Below are positions 19,452 to 28,735 of a stretch of DNA of 64,000 nucleotides, in pieces (the first letter of the stretch is position 1; the number at the start of each line of letters is the position of its first letter). The notes under the pieces are model-generated. The model was not told the origin of the DNA. It did no database searches and saw only the letters and a program-made list of their open reading frames with translations. Source of the stretch: an uncultured Desulfofustis sp. (lineage in GTDB: Bacteria > Desulfobacterota > Desulfobulbia > Desulfobulbales > Desulfocapsaceae); NCBI GenBank assembly GCA_905479735.1, contig CAJQNS010000072.1:1-64000 (forward strand). The letters are read 5' to 3'. The position numbers and the translations under genes are program-made.

Positions 19452-20438
19452 TCAGGCCTTACTCAGGGCCTGCAGGACGATGTCTTTCAGGGCTCCAATG
19501 AAATCGGCATCATCGTTGAATGATTCGGTGGTCTCAAGACGGATGCCGCACTCGGCAGCCAGTTCTCTATATTCGATGTTTATTTCGACCAATGTTTCTA
19601 CGTGATCGGAAACAAAGCTGATCGGCACCATGAGGATGTTGGTGCAGCCCTCAGTCCCGAGCATACTGATGGTCTCTGGCGTTGAAGGCGACAGCCACTC
19701 AACCGGCCCGGATCTGCTCTGATAACATATTCTGCCCTGCACCCCAGTAATTTTCTCCACCGCACCAATGGTACGCCGCAGGTGATCGACATAGGGGTCT
19801 CCCTCCTCGATGAAGGATACCGGCAGGCTGTGGGCGCTGTAGACCAGTTCCACCGGATTGTTGCCGAACGGCTGCAGCCCCTGGGTTATTTTTGCTGCCA
19901 GGCAGGAAATGTATCCGGGATGATCGGGCCATGAGCCGATCTCGATGAGTTCTTCCCCAATCGGGTTTTCCAGCAGGCAGCGCTTCAGCTCGTTCAGCGA
20001 TGAGCCGCTGGTGGCGCAGGAATAATGGGGATAGAGACTCAGAGCAACAAGCCGATCGATGGCAGTGTTTCTCAAACTTTTCAGCGCTTCCTGTGTGGTT
20101 GGGTGCCAGTAGCGCATGGCTGTGGCGACGACGAAGTTTCCTTCCTCGCTAAGTCGCTTCTGCAGGGCCTGCTGCTGGTCCCTGGTGATTCTGGAAATCG
20201 GTGACCCACCGCCGATCCGACCATAGGTCTGCTCGCTTTTGGGTGCTCGTTTTCTGGCGATAAGCCAGGCCAATGGTTTCTGAAGAAAGGACGGTCCCAG
20301 CCTGATGATTTCCCGATCTGAGAAAATATTATAGAGAAAGGGCCTGATATCCCGAGGTTTTTCAGGACCACCCATGTTGAGGAGCAGGACGCCGGTGGAG
20401 CTGTTTCGATCGTTGAAATCGTGCTGATCTGATTTCAT
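19452..20438 (-). CDS. hemH: ferrochelatase
   Basis: 328 aa from the ATG at 20438 (an upstream in-frame ATG at 20459 would add MCYGLVI). Typical features: GVLLLNMGGPEKPRDIRPFL at the N-terminus, then YGRIGGGSPI, then LVYSAHSLPVSFIEEGDPY with the catalytic His, and FVSDHVETLVEINIEY with the conserved Glu region. It inserts ferrous iron (or another metal in some anaerobes) into the porphyrin ring in the last step of haem synthesis. No neighbouring haem genes, so it stands alone here. Confidence 0.95.
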   Translation of the reverse strand: MKSDQHDFNDRNSSTGVLLLNMGGPEKPRDIRPFLYNIFSDREIIRLGPSFLQKPLAWLIARKRAPKSEQTYGRIGGGSPISRITRDQQQALQKRLSEEGNFVVATAMRYWHPTTQEALKSLRNTAIDRLVALSLYPHYSCATSGSSLNELKRCLLENPIGEELIEIGSWPDHPGYISCLAAKITQGLQPFGNNPVELVYSAHSLPVSFIEEGDPYVDHLRRTIGAVEKITGVQGRICYQSRSGPVEWLSPSTPETISMLGTEGCTNILMVPISFVSDHVETLVEINIEYRELAAECGIRLETTESFNDDADFIGALKDIVLQALSKA

Positions 20439-20810
20439 AATCACCAATCCATAACACATTCCCAGAAGGGTGAAAATAAAAGAATATGAAATCGCAACCT
20501 TGGCATTGAATAGGGCTCAGGTGGCAGTAAAAAAATTGACGAAAACTTGATTATGGGCAGGTGGACCATATATTATTAAAACAGGAAGTCAAAAGAATTG
20601 ATACGTATAAGAGCTTCAGAGAGTCTTTGTGTTGATACCTCGGTTATTTCTTACCAAACCCCAATCCCTGCAAAAAATAGAGTTGTTGGCTTTCATCCGT
20701 TTTCATACTGAAATCAGGAGGATTCAGAACAACGGATTTGTCGAGGCGCGTCCATAGGGACGTATGTTTTTGGCAGTAATTGCTGCCTGAAAACCAGATG
20801 GAGGAAATAT
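20439..20810. other. intergenic, no recognised feature
   Basis: About 370 bp between divergent hemH and the HPF-CSD gene. Near 20772-20800 a short inverted repeat (GGCAG-TAATT-GCTGCC) precedes the GGAGGAAA ribosome site; it may be chance. No gene seen. Confidence 0.5.
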
Positions 20811-21344
20811 ATGGAACTGAAAGTCGAAGCCCGGAATGTTGAGTTGAAAAAAGGCTGGCAGATGAAAATCGACGATGAGAAGGAGAAACTGCTTAAACAC
20901 TACGCAGGTTTCGTTCTGCATCTCAGAGTGACGATTGAAGCCACGACTCACCATAAAGAGGGTGGTTACGAAGTCAAGGTCGTGGCTTCGGTACCAAACG
21001 ACACAGTGGTAGTAACCAGAAAAGGGGAGATGGTGCGCCCCTTGCTCATCGAAGCATTCGATGTTCTTTCATTACAACTCAAGGAAATTCTCAGAAAGAA
21101 GAGAAAAAGTAAGAAGCAGGCTGAAGCTGCCGCCGTCAGCGACAGTGTCGGTGTCATAAACAAAGTCTCCCCGCATGAATCGTATGGATTCATTACCACC
21201 TTTGACGACCGGGAGATCTATTTTCACGAAAACGCACTGAAAAATGTCGAGATTGACGACCTCGTCGAGGGCGACAGCGTCATCTACGGAGAATCACTGG
21301 GGGATAAAGGACCCCAGGCATCCTGGGTGAGAGTGGCCAAGTAA
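20811..21344 (+). CDS. HPF/RaiA-like ribosome-associated protein fused to a cold-shock domain
   Basis: 177 aa, two domains. Residues 1-100 have the hibernation-factor-like alpha/beta pattern (MELKVEARNVELKKGWQ ... HLRVTIEATTHHKEGGYEVKVVA). After a basic linker (KKRKSKKQAEAAA), residues about 120-177 form a cold-shock domain: GVINKVSPHESYGFITTFDD and REIYFHENALKNVEID, with ASWVRV at the end. Such HPF-CSD fusions are known in proteobacteria and probably bind ribosomes in stress or stationary phase. ATG at 20811 follows GGAGGA. Ends 23 bp before a strong terminator. Confidence 0.85.
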   Translation: MELKVEARNVELKKGWQMKIDDEKEKLLKHYAGFVLHLRVTIEATTHHKEGGYEVKVVASVPNDTVVVTRKGEMVRPLLIEAFDVLSLQLKEILRKKRKSKKQAEAAAVSDSVGVINKVSPHESYGFITTFDDREIYFHENALKNVEIDDLVEGDSVIYGESLGDKGPQASWVRVAK

Positions 21345-21366
21345 ATCTATCTCAACTGAAGAGTTC

Positions 21367-21404
21367 AAAGCCCCCGGAGCAGTTTTTGCTTGGGGGCTTT
21401 TTTA
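21367..21404 (+). terminator. intrinsic terminator of HPF-CSD gene
   Basis: AAAGCCCCC (21367-21375) pairs with GGGGGCTTT (21392-21400) and is followed by TTTA; 23 bp after the stop codon. Confidence 0.9.
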
Positions 21405-21408
21405 TTCC

Positions 21409-21471
21409 GGGGACACAATACCTATCGTGTCCCCGCCCATACAATGGGGACACGATAGGTATTGTGTCCCC
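21409..21471. repeat. long palindromic repeat, copy 1 (GGGGACACAATACC family)
   Basis: Arms GGGGACACAATACCTATC... (21409 on) and ...GATAGGTATTGTGTCCCC (to 21471) are perfect reverse complements over about 25 bp, with a 13-nt spacer. It lies between the terminator of one gene and the 3' end of the convergent KamA gene. Two more copies are at 31415 and 33923. Confidence 0.9.
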
Positions 21472-21480
21472 TCAAGACAG

Positions 21481-23064
21481 CTAATATTTCCTGAAACAGA
21501 ACTGGTCGCTCTTATAGAGTTCAGGGTCGGCATCAGGATAGTTGACTTCCTCGCCGTTCCACGGCTTTCTCAAGGTGTAGTTGTTGTTTTCTTCAGTGAC
21601 CACATTCGAGCGGTGCAGTGGAATCTTTCCACCGGCGGTGGCGATATATCGGGGAATTGCATCACCCGAGATATTGCCGTACATCGACTCAACGATGTCC
21701 CGGCCGACCTCGAGCGGAACCCGGAAATGGGTGAACTGTGGATTACGATAGCTGCAGTTGAAGATGTAATAGGGCCTGACGTAAGCTTCCTGGATTGTTT
21801 CGCAGAGCTTCCACATCTTCACCCGGCTGTCGTTGATGCCCTTGAGCAGGACGGCCTGGTTGAGAACGGTGAAGCTGCGTTTGGAGAGGCGGCGGAAGCT
21901 GTCGCGTGATACCGGGGTTATTTCCTGGGCGGTATTGATCTGGGTAACCACCCTGATCGGTTTTCTGTCGTTGCTCTTTTCGATAATGTCGAGCAGCTCG
22001 TCATTGACCCTCATCGGCACGGTTACCGGCACCCTGGTGCCTAGGCGCTTAACTTTCACATGGTCGATTTCGTCGAGCTGTTCGAGCAGCCAGTCGAGCA
22101 TCGAGTTGGGCAGCACGAAGGCATCGCCGCCGGTGACCAGCACATCCCTTATACGTTCATTGGCCCTGATATAGTCGAGTGCTTCTCGATACGCTTCTCG
22201 TGAATAGATCTTGTCCTTGCGGCCGATGTGGGCGATGCGCAGGCAGTGGGTGCAGTACATGGCGCACATATTGGTGGCCTTGATGGTTACCACCCGGGGG
22301 TAGAACTGATCGATGAGTCGGGCCGGAGAATGATCGGCAGCCACAGGTGGAATTTCGATGCCGGCATTGTCGATCATTTCCCCGGTGGGGATTGACTGGA
22401 GCATTACCGGGTCATTTAATCTACCAGGCATGATCAGGCTGGTGTAATAGGGGGTCAGCCGCATCCGGTATTCTTTGGTGACCTGGGCAACCGAAGCCGC
22501 TGCCGCGGGGGGCAGGTCAATCAGCTCAGCCAGGGTCTCAATGGAGTCGACGGCATGTCTGATCTGGCCTGGAAAAGAATTCCAATCCTCATCCGACATC
22601 TTCAGCTTTCGCTTGATTCGGGCCTGGTTTTCCAGGATGGTTTCCCACAATTCAATGCCGCTGGGAGCGGCCTCGTCCTTTTCTTTCAGGTACGAATCGA
22701 CCCGGTTGTTGGCTTCACCCGCAATGGGCAACGCCTGGGTCAGCCGCCCGCCTATGCTGACCATATGCTCGTCGATCTGCTGGTGCTTAAGGGCAAGGCT
22801 CTCAAGTGTTTCCGGGCGGATGCCGAAGGCCTCCGGGGAAAAGCGATGCTGCCGCCGGCAATGCAGCAGAAAGGTGAAAAGCTCGACGATCGGCTCGGTC
22901 AGTTCCGCTTCGCTGGCCCTGGCCAGCAGTTCATCAGCTCTGAGGCGGGCTTCCTCTCCCGGGTCTCCGATCTGCTCACCCGAAGGCTGCAAGGCTTCCA
23001 GCAGTGTTCTCGTATAGTTGTCCAACGCCGGCTCAGATGAAGCGGCGCCATCATTGTAGTTCAT
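21481..23064 (-). CDS. KamA-family radical SAM aminomutase-like enzyme
   Basis: 527 aa, longer than typical lysine 2,3-aminomutase because of about 120 extra N-terminal residues. The radical SAM cluster motif is CAMYCTHC (Cys-x3-Cys-x2-Cys) near residue 268, followed by VLVTGGDAFVLPNSMLDWLL. The C-terminal ATAGGKIPLHRSNVV carries the Lys expected to bind PLP. Family members interconvert alpha- and beta-amino acids (lysine or glutamate 2,3-aminomutase); the substrate cannot be read from the sequence. It overlaps the upstream ATP-grasp remnant by 14 bp, so the pair once formed an operon, suggesting a beta-amino-acid-containing compatible solute or peptide. Confidence 0.85.
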   Translation of the reverse strand: MNYNDGAASSEPALDNYTRTLLEALQPSGEQIGDPGEEARLRADELLARASEAELTEPIVELFTFLLHCRRQHRFSPEAFGIRPETLESLALKHQQIDEHMVSIGGRLTQALPIAGEANNRVDSYLKEKDEAAPSGIELWETILENQARIKRKLKMSDEDWNSFPGQIRHAVDSIETLAELIDLPPAAAASVAQVTKEYRMRLTPYYTSLIMPGRLNDPVMLQSIPTGEMIDNAGIEIPPVAADHSPARLIDQFYPRVVTIKATNMCAMYCTHCLRIAHIGRKDKIYSREAYREALDYIRANERIRDVLVTGGDAFVLPNSMLDWLLEQLDEIDHVKVKRLGTRVPVTVPMRVNDELLDIIEKSNDRKPIRVVTQINTAQEITPVSRDSFRRLSKRSFTVLNQAVLLKGINDSRVKMWKLCETIQEAYVRPYYIFNCSYRNPQFTHFRVPLEVGRDIVESMYGNISGDAIPRYIATAGGKIPLHRSNVVTEENNNYTLRKPWNGEEVNYPDADPELYKSDQFCFRKY

Positions 23065-23857
23065 TGTTTTCTGCCTCGATTACGGTTTGTCTGATAAAGC
23101 CGACCCCCTGGCACAGCCCTTCGTCAACGTCATCCCTGTTTTTGGCCACCGACACAACCCGGGCCAGAAAACTCCCCGGCATGACCAGAAAATTGGTGCC
23201 CGGGTGTTCGAGTATGACAAAATCCTTGATCAATTCACCGTTCGCGACCTTTCTGAAGGTTTCCCGTTCGTAGGGATTCTGAGGGATGTAGCCGGTAGTC
23301 AGTTTCTTGGCCTCTATTTTGTAATTATAGGTGCCCCAATGAATATTTCTAATATTGCCGTTCATTTCCATGAAGTGCGGTGGAAAACGATTTTCGGTCA
23401 CCGCATAATATTCCAGCTCCGTCAGCATGGGCGAGCCTTCGGGGAGGGACTGTTCCAGGGTGAAGCAGAACTCCAGGGTGGTCTCCTGTTTCCTGGCGTT
23501 TATCTCAAGAAAAAATACCTCGCCGTCGTTGTCGACCAGGTAATCGCAACCGAAGATGCCACGATATCCTTTCCTGCCGAGCATCTTGCCGACCTCTATG
23601 GTGTAATCGTAGAGTTTCGTGCGTTGCTCATCGTTGACCGTTGAAGGAAATTTAGAGCCGATGAAGCGGTTGCCGTCGACAATGACCTGATCGGCCACTC
23701 CGGCGATGTAAACATCGTCTTCGTTGGCGACGACGGCCAGCACCGTCGGGTCGAGTTGATGCGGAATGAAACGGGAGATCAGGTAGACATCGTTGGTGTT
23801 GCCGAATTTCAGGTCACCGGTCCAGGGTTTACAACAATTCGCATCCCGCCGCCTGTC
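23051..23857 (-). pseudogene. ATP-grasp protein, 5'-truncated
   Basis: The frame is open from a TAA at 23860-23858, yet homologous sequence begins at once (TGDLKFGNTNDVYLISRFIP) without any ATG and with only GTG at 23743 far inside the domain. The C-terminal half of an ATP-grasp fold is clear: GYRGIFGCDYLVDNDGEVFF followed by LEINARKQE, containing the metal-binding E and N. The N-terminal half of the ATP-grasp domain is missing. Either the gene was truncated by a deletion or the 5' part is frameshifted beyond recognition; I saw no homologous sequence upstream. It is translationally overlapped with KamA (14 bp). Confidence 0.7.
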
Positions 23858-24267
23858 TTAAAAATATGGGGATGCTGAACTGGTCAGATTAGGCTCTGAT
23901 TACCTTCAGGATCTGTCTTTGTCAAGCAAATGGTTGCCCCTAACAGAAGTTTAAGAATTTTTTGCAGAAGATGTCAAAATGATTATGGTTTTATTTGTTA
24001 AGCGGTCTCCTCGAGTCAGTGCTCTCCGAAGGGAAATGGCTTGACTTATGGGGTAAATTTTGTGATTTATATTTACACCTTAGTGCTTTTCCGATGGAGG
24101 TGTGGAGATCTCAATTGGAAACAGGTGAAGGCAATCGATGCCGTTCACTGCGGCATTTCGTCTTTCAGCCACTATTCAAACGGTTCAAATGGTCACCTTT
24201 GGTGGCCGACCAGTGTCTCTTGGGTATCTAATTGAGAGATAGTCTTTAAAATCAAACAGGAGGGAGT
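23858..24267. other. intergenic, divergent promoter region
   Basis: About 410 bp between the truncated ATP-grasp gene and the TAXI gene. Short plus-strand frames at 23995-24235 have no domain. TTGACT at 24041 could be a -35 element for the transporter but the matching -10 is unclear. Confidence 0.45.
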
Positions 24268-25248
24268 ATGAGTATGAAAAGAAAAGCATCATTATTGGCG
24301 GCCCTGACCCTGGGCTTTGTCATGGCGTTCAGTTCTGCTGCGGTCAGTGAAACCACCTTTGTAACCATCGGTACCGGCGGTGTAACAGGTGTTTATTATC
24401 CGACCGGTGGCGCCATTGCCCGTCTGGTCAACAAGGGTAAAAAAGAGCACGGTATTCGCGCTTCTGTCGAGAGTACCGGTGGGTCAACCTACAACCTCAA
24501 CGCCATTGCCTCAGGTGAGCTGGAAATGGGTGTTGCCCAGTCAGACTGGCAGTATCACGCCTGGAACGGCACCTCAAAATTCAAGGAAAAGGGACCGAAT
24601 AAAGACCTTCGGGCCGTATTTTCCGTACATCCCGAACCTTTCACCGTCGTTGCCCGTGCCGACTCCGGCATTAAGAATTTCGAAGATCTCAAAGGCAAGC
24701 GTGTAAACATTGGTAACCCGGGATCTGGACAGCGCGGAACCATGGAAGTTGTCATGGAGAAAATGGGCTGGACCAAGGACGACTTCAAACTCGCTTCTGA
24801 GCTCAAGTCTGCTGAGCAGTCAAAAGCTCTGTGTGATAACAAGATCGATGCAATCGTTTTTACGGTTGGCCATCCCAGCGGCTCGATCAAGGAAGCTACA
24901 ACCTCCTGTGACTCCGTTATTGTTAACGTCCAAGGCGAGGTGATCGACGCACTGGTTGAAGAAAATGATTACTACAGGACAGCGACCATTCCAGCTGGAA
25001 TGTATCGCGGCAACGATCAGGACGCCATGACCTTTGGTGTCGGGGCTACCTTTGTAACCTCCGCCAAAGTTCCTGAGAATGTTATCTATGTGGTAGTTAA
25101 GTCGGTTTTCGAGAATTTCGATGACTTCAAAAAACTGCATCCCGCGTTTGCCGTTCTGAAAAAAGAGGAAATGGTCAAAGACGGTCTTTCAGCTCCGTTG
25201 CATGACGGTGCTGCCAAGTATTACAAAGAAGTCGGCCTGATCAAATAG
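24268..25248 (+). CDS. TAXI-type TRAP transporter substrate-binding protein
   Basis: 326 aa periplasmic protein with a Sec signal peptide (residues about 1-28, [20 protein letters not shown]). The mature start [20 protein letters not shown] and the following [20 protein letters not shown] are the hallmark of the TAXI family, as is [14 protein letters not shown]. It captures a solute (organic acids or glutamate in known cases) for the fused permease at 25481. ATG at 24268 follows GGAGGGAG. A strong terminator lies between it and the permease gene. Confidence 0.93.
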   Translation: MSMKRKASLLAALTLGFVMAFSSAAVSETTFVTIGTGGVTGVYYPTGGAIARLVNKGKKEHGIRASVESTGGSTYNLNAIASGELEMGVAQSDWQYHAWNGTSKFKEKGPNKDLRAVFSVHPEPFTVVARADSGIKNFEDLKGKRVNIGNPGSGQRGTMEVVMEKMGWTKDDFKLASELKSAEQSKALCDNKIDAIVFTVGHPSGSIKEATTSCDSVIVNVQGEVIDALVEENDYYRTATIPAGMYRGNDQDAMTFGVGATFVTSAKVPENVIYVVVKSVFENFDDFKKLHPAFAVLKKEEMVKDGLSAPLHDGAAKYYKEVGLIK

Positions 25249-25268
25249 TTCGAGGCCGATCATATCAG

Positions 25269-25312
25269 GGTTGTGCACACTCGTATAAAGTGTGCACAAC
25301 CTTTTCTTTTTT
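25269..25312 (+). terminator. intercistronic terminator between TAXI protein and permease
   Basis: GGTTGTGCACAC (25269-25280) and GTGTGCACAACC (25290-25301) form a perfect 12-bp stem followed by TTTTCTTTTTT. Its position inside a transporter operon would give more binding protein than permease. Confidence 0.9.
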
Positions 25313-25480
25313 GTCCGGCCGGACAGGGGACTTCAAAGAGTTCATTGCCTGCCGAGCCTGGATTGCGGCAGGTGACTCACTGAACTTAAACCGCCCCACA
25401 AGAATTCTCATGGTGATCGTTGGAATGTAACTCACTTCACTGAACAATCGTTTGCCAGCTATGGAGAACAGGAGTCGATC

Positions 25481-28063
25481 ATGACTAAGCCCACTGAAAA
25501 GCCCCTTAGCAACGATAACGTGCATGATATGATTGCCGAGGTCGATACCGGGGCTCGCAATCCCAAAGGAGCGATTCCTAAACAGGTGCTGTTCTACGTA
25601 CCACTTATCTGGACTATGTTTCAGTTGTGGTATGCCTCACCACTTCCGTATATATTCAACTTGTTCGTGCTCAATTCGACCGAGGCCAGGGCGATTCACC
25701 TTGCCTTTGCAATGTTCCTTGCCTACACCGCTTTTCCCACCTTCAAATCTTCACCCAAGAGCTACATTCCGATCCAGGATTGGGTGCTGGCACTGGTGGC
25801 CTCGCTGAGTTCGGCCTATATTTATCTCTTCTACGAAGGTCTCTCAGAACGACCCGGAGATCCGACCAACCTAGATCTGGTGGTCGCCGTGATCGGTCTG
25901 GTCCTGTTGCTGGAAGCAACCAGAAGGGCACTGGGACCGCCGCTGATGGTGGTTGCCTCGATTTTTATTCTCTACACCTTTGCCGGACCGCAGATGCCCG
26001 AAGTAATCGCCCACAAAGGTGCCAGTCTGGTCAAAGGGATGACCCACTACTGGCTGACCACTGAAGGTGTGTTCGGTGTCGCTCTGGGTGTTTCCACCGG
26101 TATGGTGTTTATGTTCGTGCTCTTCGGCTCACTGCTTGAGTCGGCCGGAGCGGGCAACTACTTTATCCGGACGGCTTTCGCCGGTCTGGGCCACATGCGT
26201 GGCGGTCCCGCCAAAGCTGCGGTGGTGTCATCGGCAATGACCGGGCTGGTGTCAGGGTCGTCGATCGCCAATGTGGTGACCACCGGCACCTTTACCATAC
26301 CGCTGATGAAAAAAGTCGGGTTTTCCGCGGAAAAGGCCGGTGCGGTAGAGGTTGCCTCATCGACCAATGGTCAGCTTACTCCGCCGGTTATGGGGGCGGC
26401 CGCATTTCTGATGGTCGAATATGTAGGTATTTCCTATATCGAGGTCATCAAGCATGCTTTTTTGCCGGCCATCATTTCCTACATCGCTCTGGTCTATATC
26501 GTTCATCTCGAGGCCTGTAAAATGGGACTCGAAGGGCTGCCCAGGCGGCAGACCAAAACTTTGGCTCAGAGCCTGCTCTCTTTTGTCGGGACCATTGTCT
26601 TTCTGATCGTTATCGGCGCGGCCACTTATTACGGGCTGGGCTGGATCAAGACGGTGGCCGGTGGAGCAACCATCTATATTGTCTGTGTACTGCTCTTTGT
26701 CGCCTACCTGGCGCTGCTTATGCTGGCCTGCCGGGTTCCCGAACTGGAACTGACCACCGAAATCACCGAGCTGCCACCACTGGGGCCGACTGCCCAGGCC
26801 GGTTATTATTTTCTCTTGCCCATCGTGGTGCTCATGTGGTGCCTGACGGTCGAACGTTTGTCACCTTCTTTGTCAGCTTTCTGGGCAACAGTACTGATGA
26901 TTTTTATCGTTTTGACCCAGCGTCCGCTGAAGGGCTGGATGCGGAAAATGTCCGGCGACGACTTCAGCATCAGAAGAGGCTGGCAGGATCTTATAGATGG
27001 CATGGTCTCCGGGGCCAAGAACATGATTGGTATCGGCGTGGCCACGGCGGCGGCGGGTATCGTCGTAGGCACCGTGACCCTCACCGGCATCGGCCTGGTA
27101 ATGACCGAATTCGTTGAATTTATCTCGGGAGGCAATCTGGTTCTGATTCTTCTGTTTACCGCCGCCATCAGTCTGCTGCTGGGTATGGGGCTGCCGACCA
27201 CGGCCAACTATATAGTTGTCTCCACCCTAATGGCGCCGGTCATTGTCGCGCTGGGCGCCCAGAACGGCTTGATCGTGCCGCTCATCGCCGTCCATCTCTT
27301 TGTCTTTTACTTCGGTATCCTGGCTGATGATACCCCGCCGGTGGGGCTGGCTGCCTTTGCGGCAGCGGGGATATCGGGCGGCGACCCGATCCGAACCGGT
27401 ATCCAGGGCTTTACCTACGACATCAGAACGGCGATTCTTCCCTTTCTCTTCATCTTCAACACAGAGCTGTTGATGATCGGGGTCAGGAATCCGCTCCATC
27501 TGATCATCGTCATTATCACAGCGATTATCGCCATGCTTGTCTTCGCTGCCGCCACTCAGGGCTACTGGCTGACCAGGAGCAAAATATGGGAGACTGCAGC
27601 CCTTCTGCTGGTGGCCTTCACCCTGTTCCGACCTGGATTTTTCTGGAATCAAGTTTATCCGGAGCTCAACGAGCAGCCGGCTGACAACCTCGTCCAGTTG
27701 GTCGAGGAGATGGAACCTGGATCGCAGTTGCGAATGACGCTTAAAGGTGAAAAGCTCGACGGCACCGAGTTTACCATGGCGGTGATGCTGCCGGTCGGCG
27801 ATGAACCAACCGGAGCCGAACGTATCCAGGCGATTGGCTTTGAGATGCGCGAGGAAGAAGGCAAAATACTGATCGACAACGTAATGTTTGCCAGCTCTGC
27901 AGAGAAGGCCAATATCGATTTCGATCAGGAAGTGCTCAATGTCCAGGTGCCCAACCCGAGGCCTCCGAAACAGTTGATGTTCATACCGGCCCTTATGCTT
28001 CTCGTTCTGGTCTGGTTCCTCCAGAAAGGCAGGATCAAGAAGCAGCAGACAGCCGCAGCCTGA
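25481..28063 (+). CDS. TRAP transporter fused DctQM permease (4TM/12TM) with DUF3394 tail
   Basis: 860 aa inner-membrane protein, full length for TAXI-TRAP fused permeases. The N-terminal part (about residues 30-170) is the small-subunit-like four-helix region. The large DctM-like part contains GPAKAAVVSSAMTGLVSGSS, STNGQLTPPVMGAAAFLMVE, LGMGLPTTANYIVVSTLMAP and FGILADDTPPVGLAAFAAAG, all diagnostic. The C-terminal part (about 715-845, PGFFWNQVYPELNEQPADNL onward) is a soluble DUF3394-like extension followed by a last helix. Transport is driven by a Na+ or H+ gradient. ATG at 25481 follows GGAG. Followed by a universal stress protein, a common partner of TRAP systems. Confidence 0.93.
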   Translation: MTKPTEKPLSNDNVHDMIAEVDTGARNPKGAIPKQVLFYVPLIWTMFQLWYASPLPYIFNLFVLNSTEARAIHLAFAMFLAYTAFPTFKSSPKSYIPIQDWVLALVASLSSAYIYLFYEGLSERPGDPTNLDLVVAVIGLVLLLEATRRALGPPLMVVASIFILYTFAGPQMPEVIAHKGASLVKGMTHYWLTTEGVFGVALGVSTGMVFMFVLFGSLLESAGAGNYFIRTAFAGLGHMRGGPAKAAVVSSAMTGLVSGSSIANVVTTGTFTIPLMKKVGFSAEKAGAVEVASSTNGQLTPPVMGAAAFLMVEYVGISYIEVIKHAFLPAIISYIALVYIVHLEACKMGLEGLPRRQTKTLAQSLLSFVGTIVFLIVIGAATYYGLGWIKTVAGGATIYIVCVLLFVAYLALLMLACRVPELELTTEITELPPLGPTAQAGYYFLLPIVVLMWCLTVERLSPSLSAFWATVLMIFIVLTQRPLKGWMRKMSGDDFSIRRGWQDLIDGMVSGAKNMIGIGVATAAAGIVVGTVTLTGIGLVMTEFVEFISGGNLVLILLFTAAISLLLGMGLPTTANYIVVSTLMAPVIVALGAQNGLIVPLIAVHLFVFYFGILADDTPPVGLAAFAAAGISGGDPIRTGIQGFTYDIRTAILPFLFIFNTELLMIGVRNPLHLIIVIITAIIAMLVFAAATQGYWLTRSKIWETAALLLVAFTLFRPGFFWNQVYPELNEQPADNLVQLVEEMEPGSQLRMTLKGEKLDGTEFTMAVMLPVGDEPTGAERIQAIGFEMREEEGKILIDNVMFASSAEKANIDFDQEVLNVQVPNPRPPKQLMFIPALMLLVLVWFLQKGRIKKQQTAAA

Positions 28064-28116
28064 CGACCAGGCAGAACGATAATGAGTTGTTCCTAGTAGT
28101 TTCAGAGGAGAATAGG

Positions 28117-28614
28117 ATGATAACCAAAATAATGGTTCCCGTGGCCTTTTCAAAGTATTCCCTGGGTATTCTCGATTTTGCCGCCGAAATTGCCAAACCG
28201 CTGGGGGCCGAGCTTCAGGTAGTCAACGTTATCAGCGACAGGGACCTGGAAGCGGTCAACAAGATCACCGAGTTTGGCTACAAAGTGGACAGCGACAAGT
28301 ACCTCAAAACCATCAAAAAGGAACGGCGCGAATCGATTACGGCCATGGCCGATCACCTGACCCTGCCGGATGACAAGGTTTCCTTCACCTTTCTTATCGG
28401 TGATCCGACCTCAGAGCTGCTGCGCTTCGTGGTTGAGTCAGAAGTTGATCTGGTGGTCATGGGAATTAAAGCGCGGGACCTTAAGCACATGTTCGCCGGA
28501 TCAGTGGCTGAGCGGATGTTCAGAAGATGCCCGGTGCCAGTTCTTTCCTATCGCGGAGACGATATTGCCGAACGTTTGCGTAAACGGGTGTACAGGCATA
28601 TTGGTGATCATTGA
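28117..28614 (+). CDS. universal stress protein, TRAP-associated
   Basis: 165 aa single UspA domain: MITKIMVPVAFSKYSLGILD at the N-terminus and DLVVMGIKARDLKHMFAGSV near the C-terminus, then AERMFRRCPVPVLSYRG (the G-x2-G-x9-G ATP loop is only partly kept). I start it at ATG 28117, which follows AGAGGAGAATAGG, rather than the upstream TTG at 28087. It lies 53 bp after the permease and probably belongs to its operon; UspA proteins next to TRAP systems (such as TeaD) modulate transport. Confidence 0.9.
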   Translation: MITKIMVPVAFSKYSLGILDFAAEIAKPLGAELQVVNVISDRDLEAVNKITEFGYKVDSDKYLKTIKKERRESITAMADHLTLPDDKVSFTFLIGDPTSELLRFVVESEVDLVVMGIKARDLKHMFAGSVAERMFRRCPVPVLSYRGDDIAERLRKRVYRHIGDH

Positions 28615-28644
28615 TCAGTGCTGAACATTGAAGGAGTAGGAGCG

Positions 28645-28671
28645 AAGGAGAGGCGCCGCCTCTCCTTTTTT
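28645..28671 (+). terminator. terminator of the TRAP operon
   Basis: AAGGAGAGGC-GCC-GCCTCTCCTT (28645-28667), a perfect 10-bp stem, followed by TTTT. Confidence 0.92.
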
Positions 28672-28735
28672 GTGTGCAGAATATGAACCTGGATGATCAC
28701 GGCGCTGATGGTCACTACTTATACAGAGGTGCAAG

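Noticed and set aside
27227-28153. 308-aa minus-strand frame
   Set aside because: Antisense shadow of the TRAP permease; low-complexity Arg/His/Gln-rich translation without a domain.
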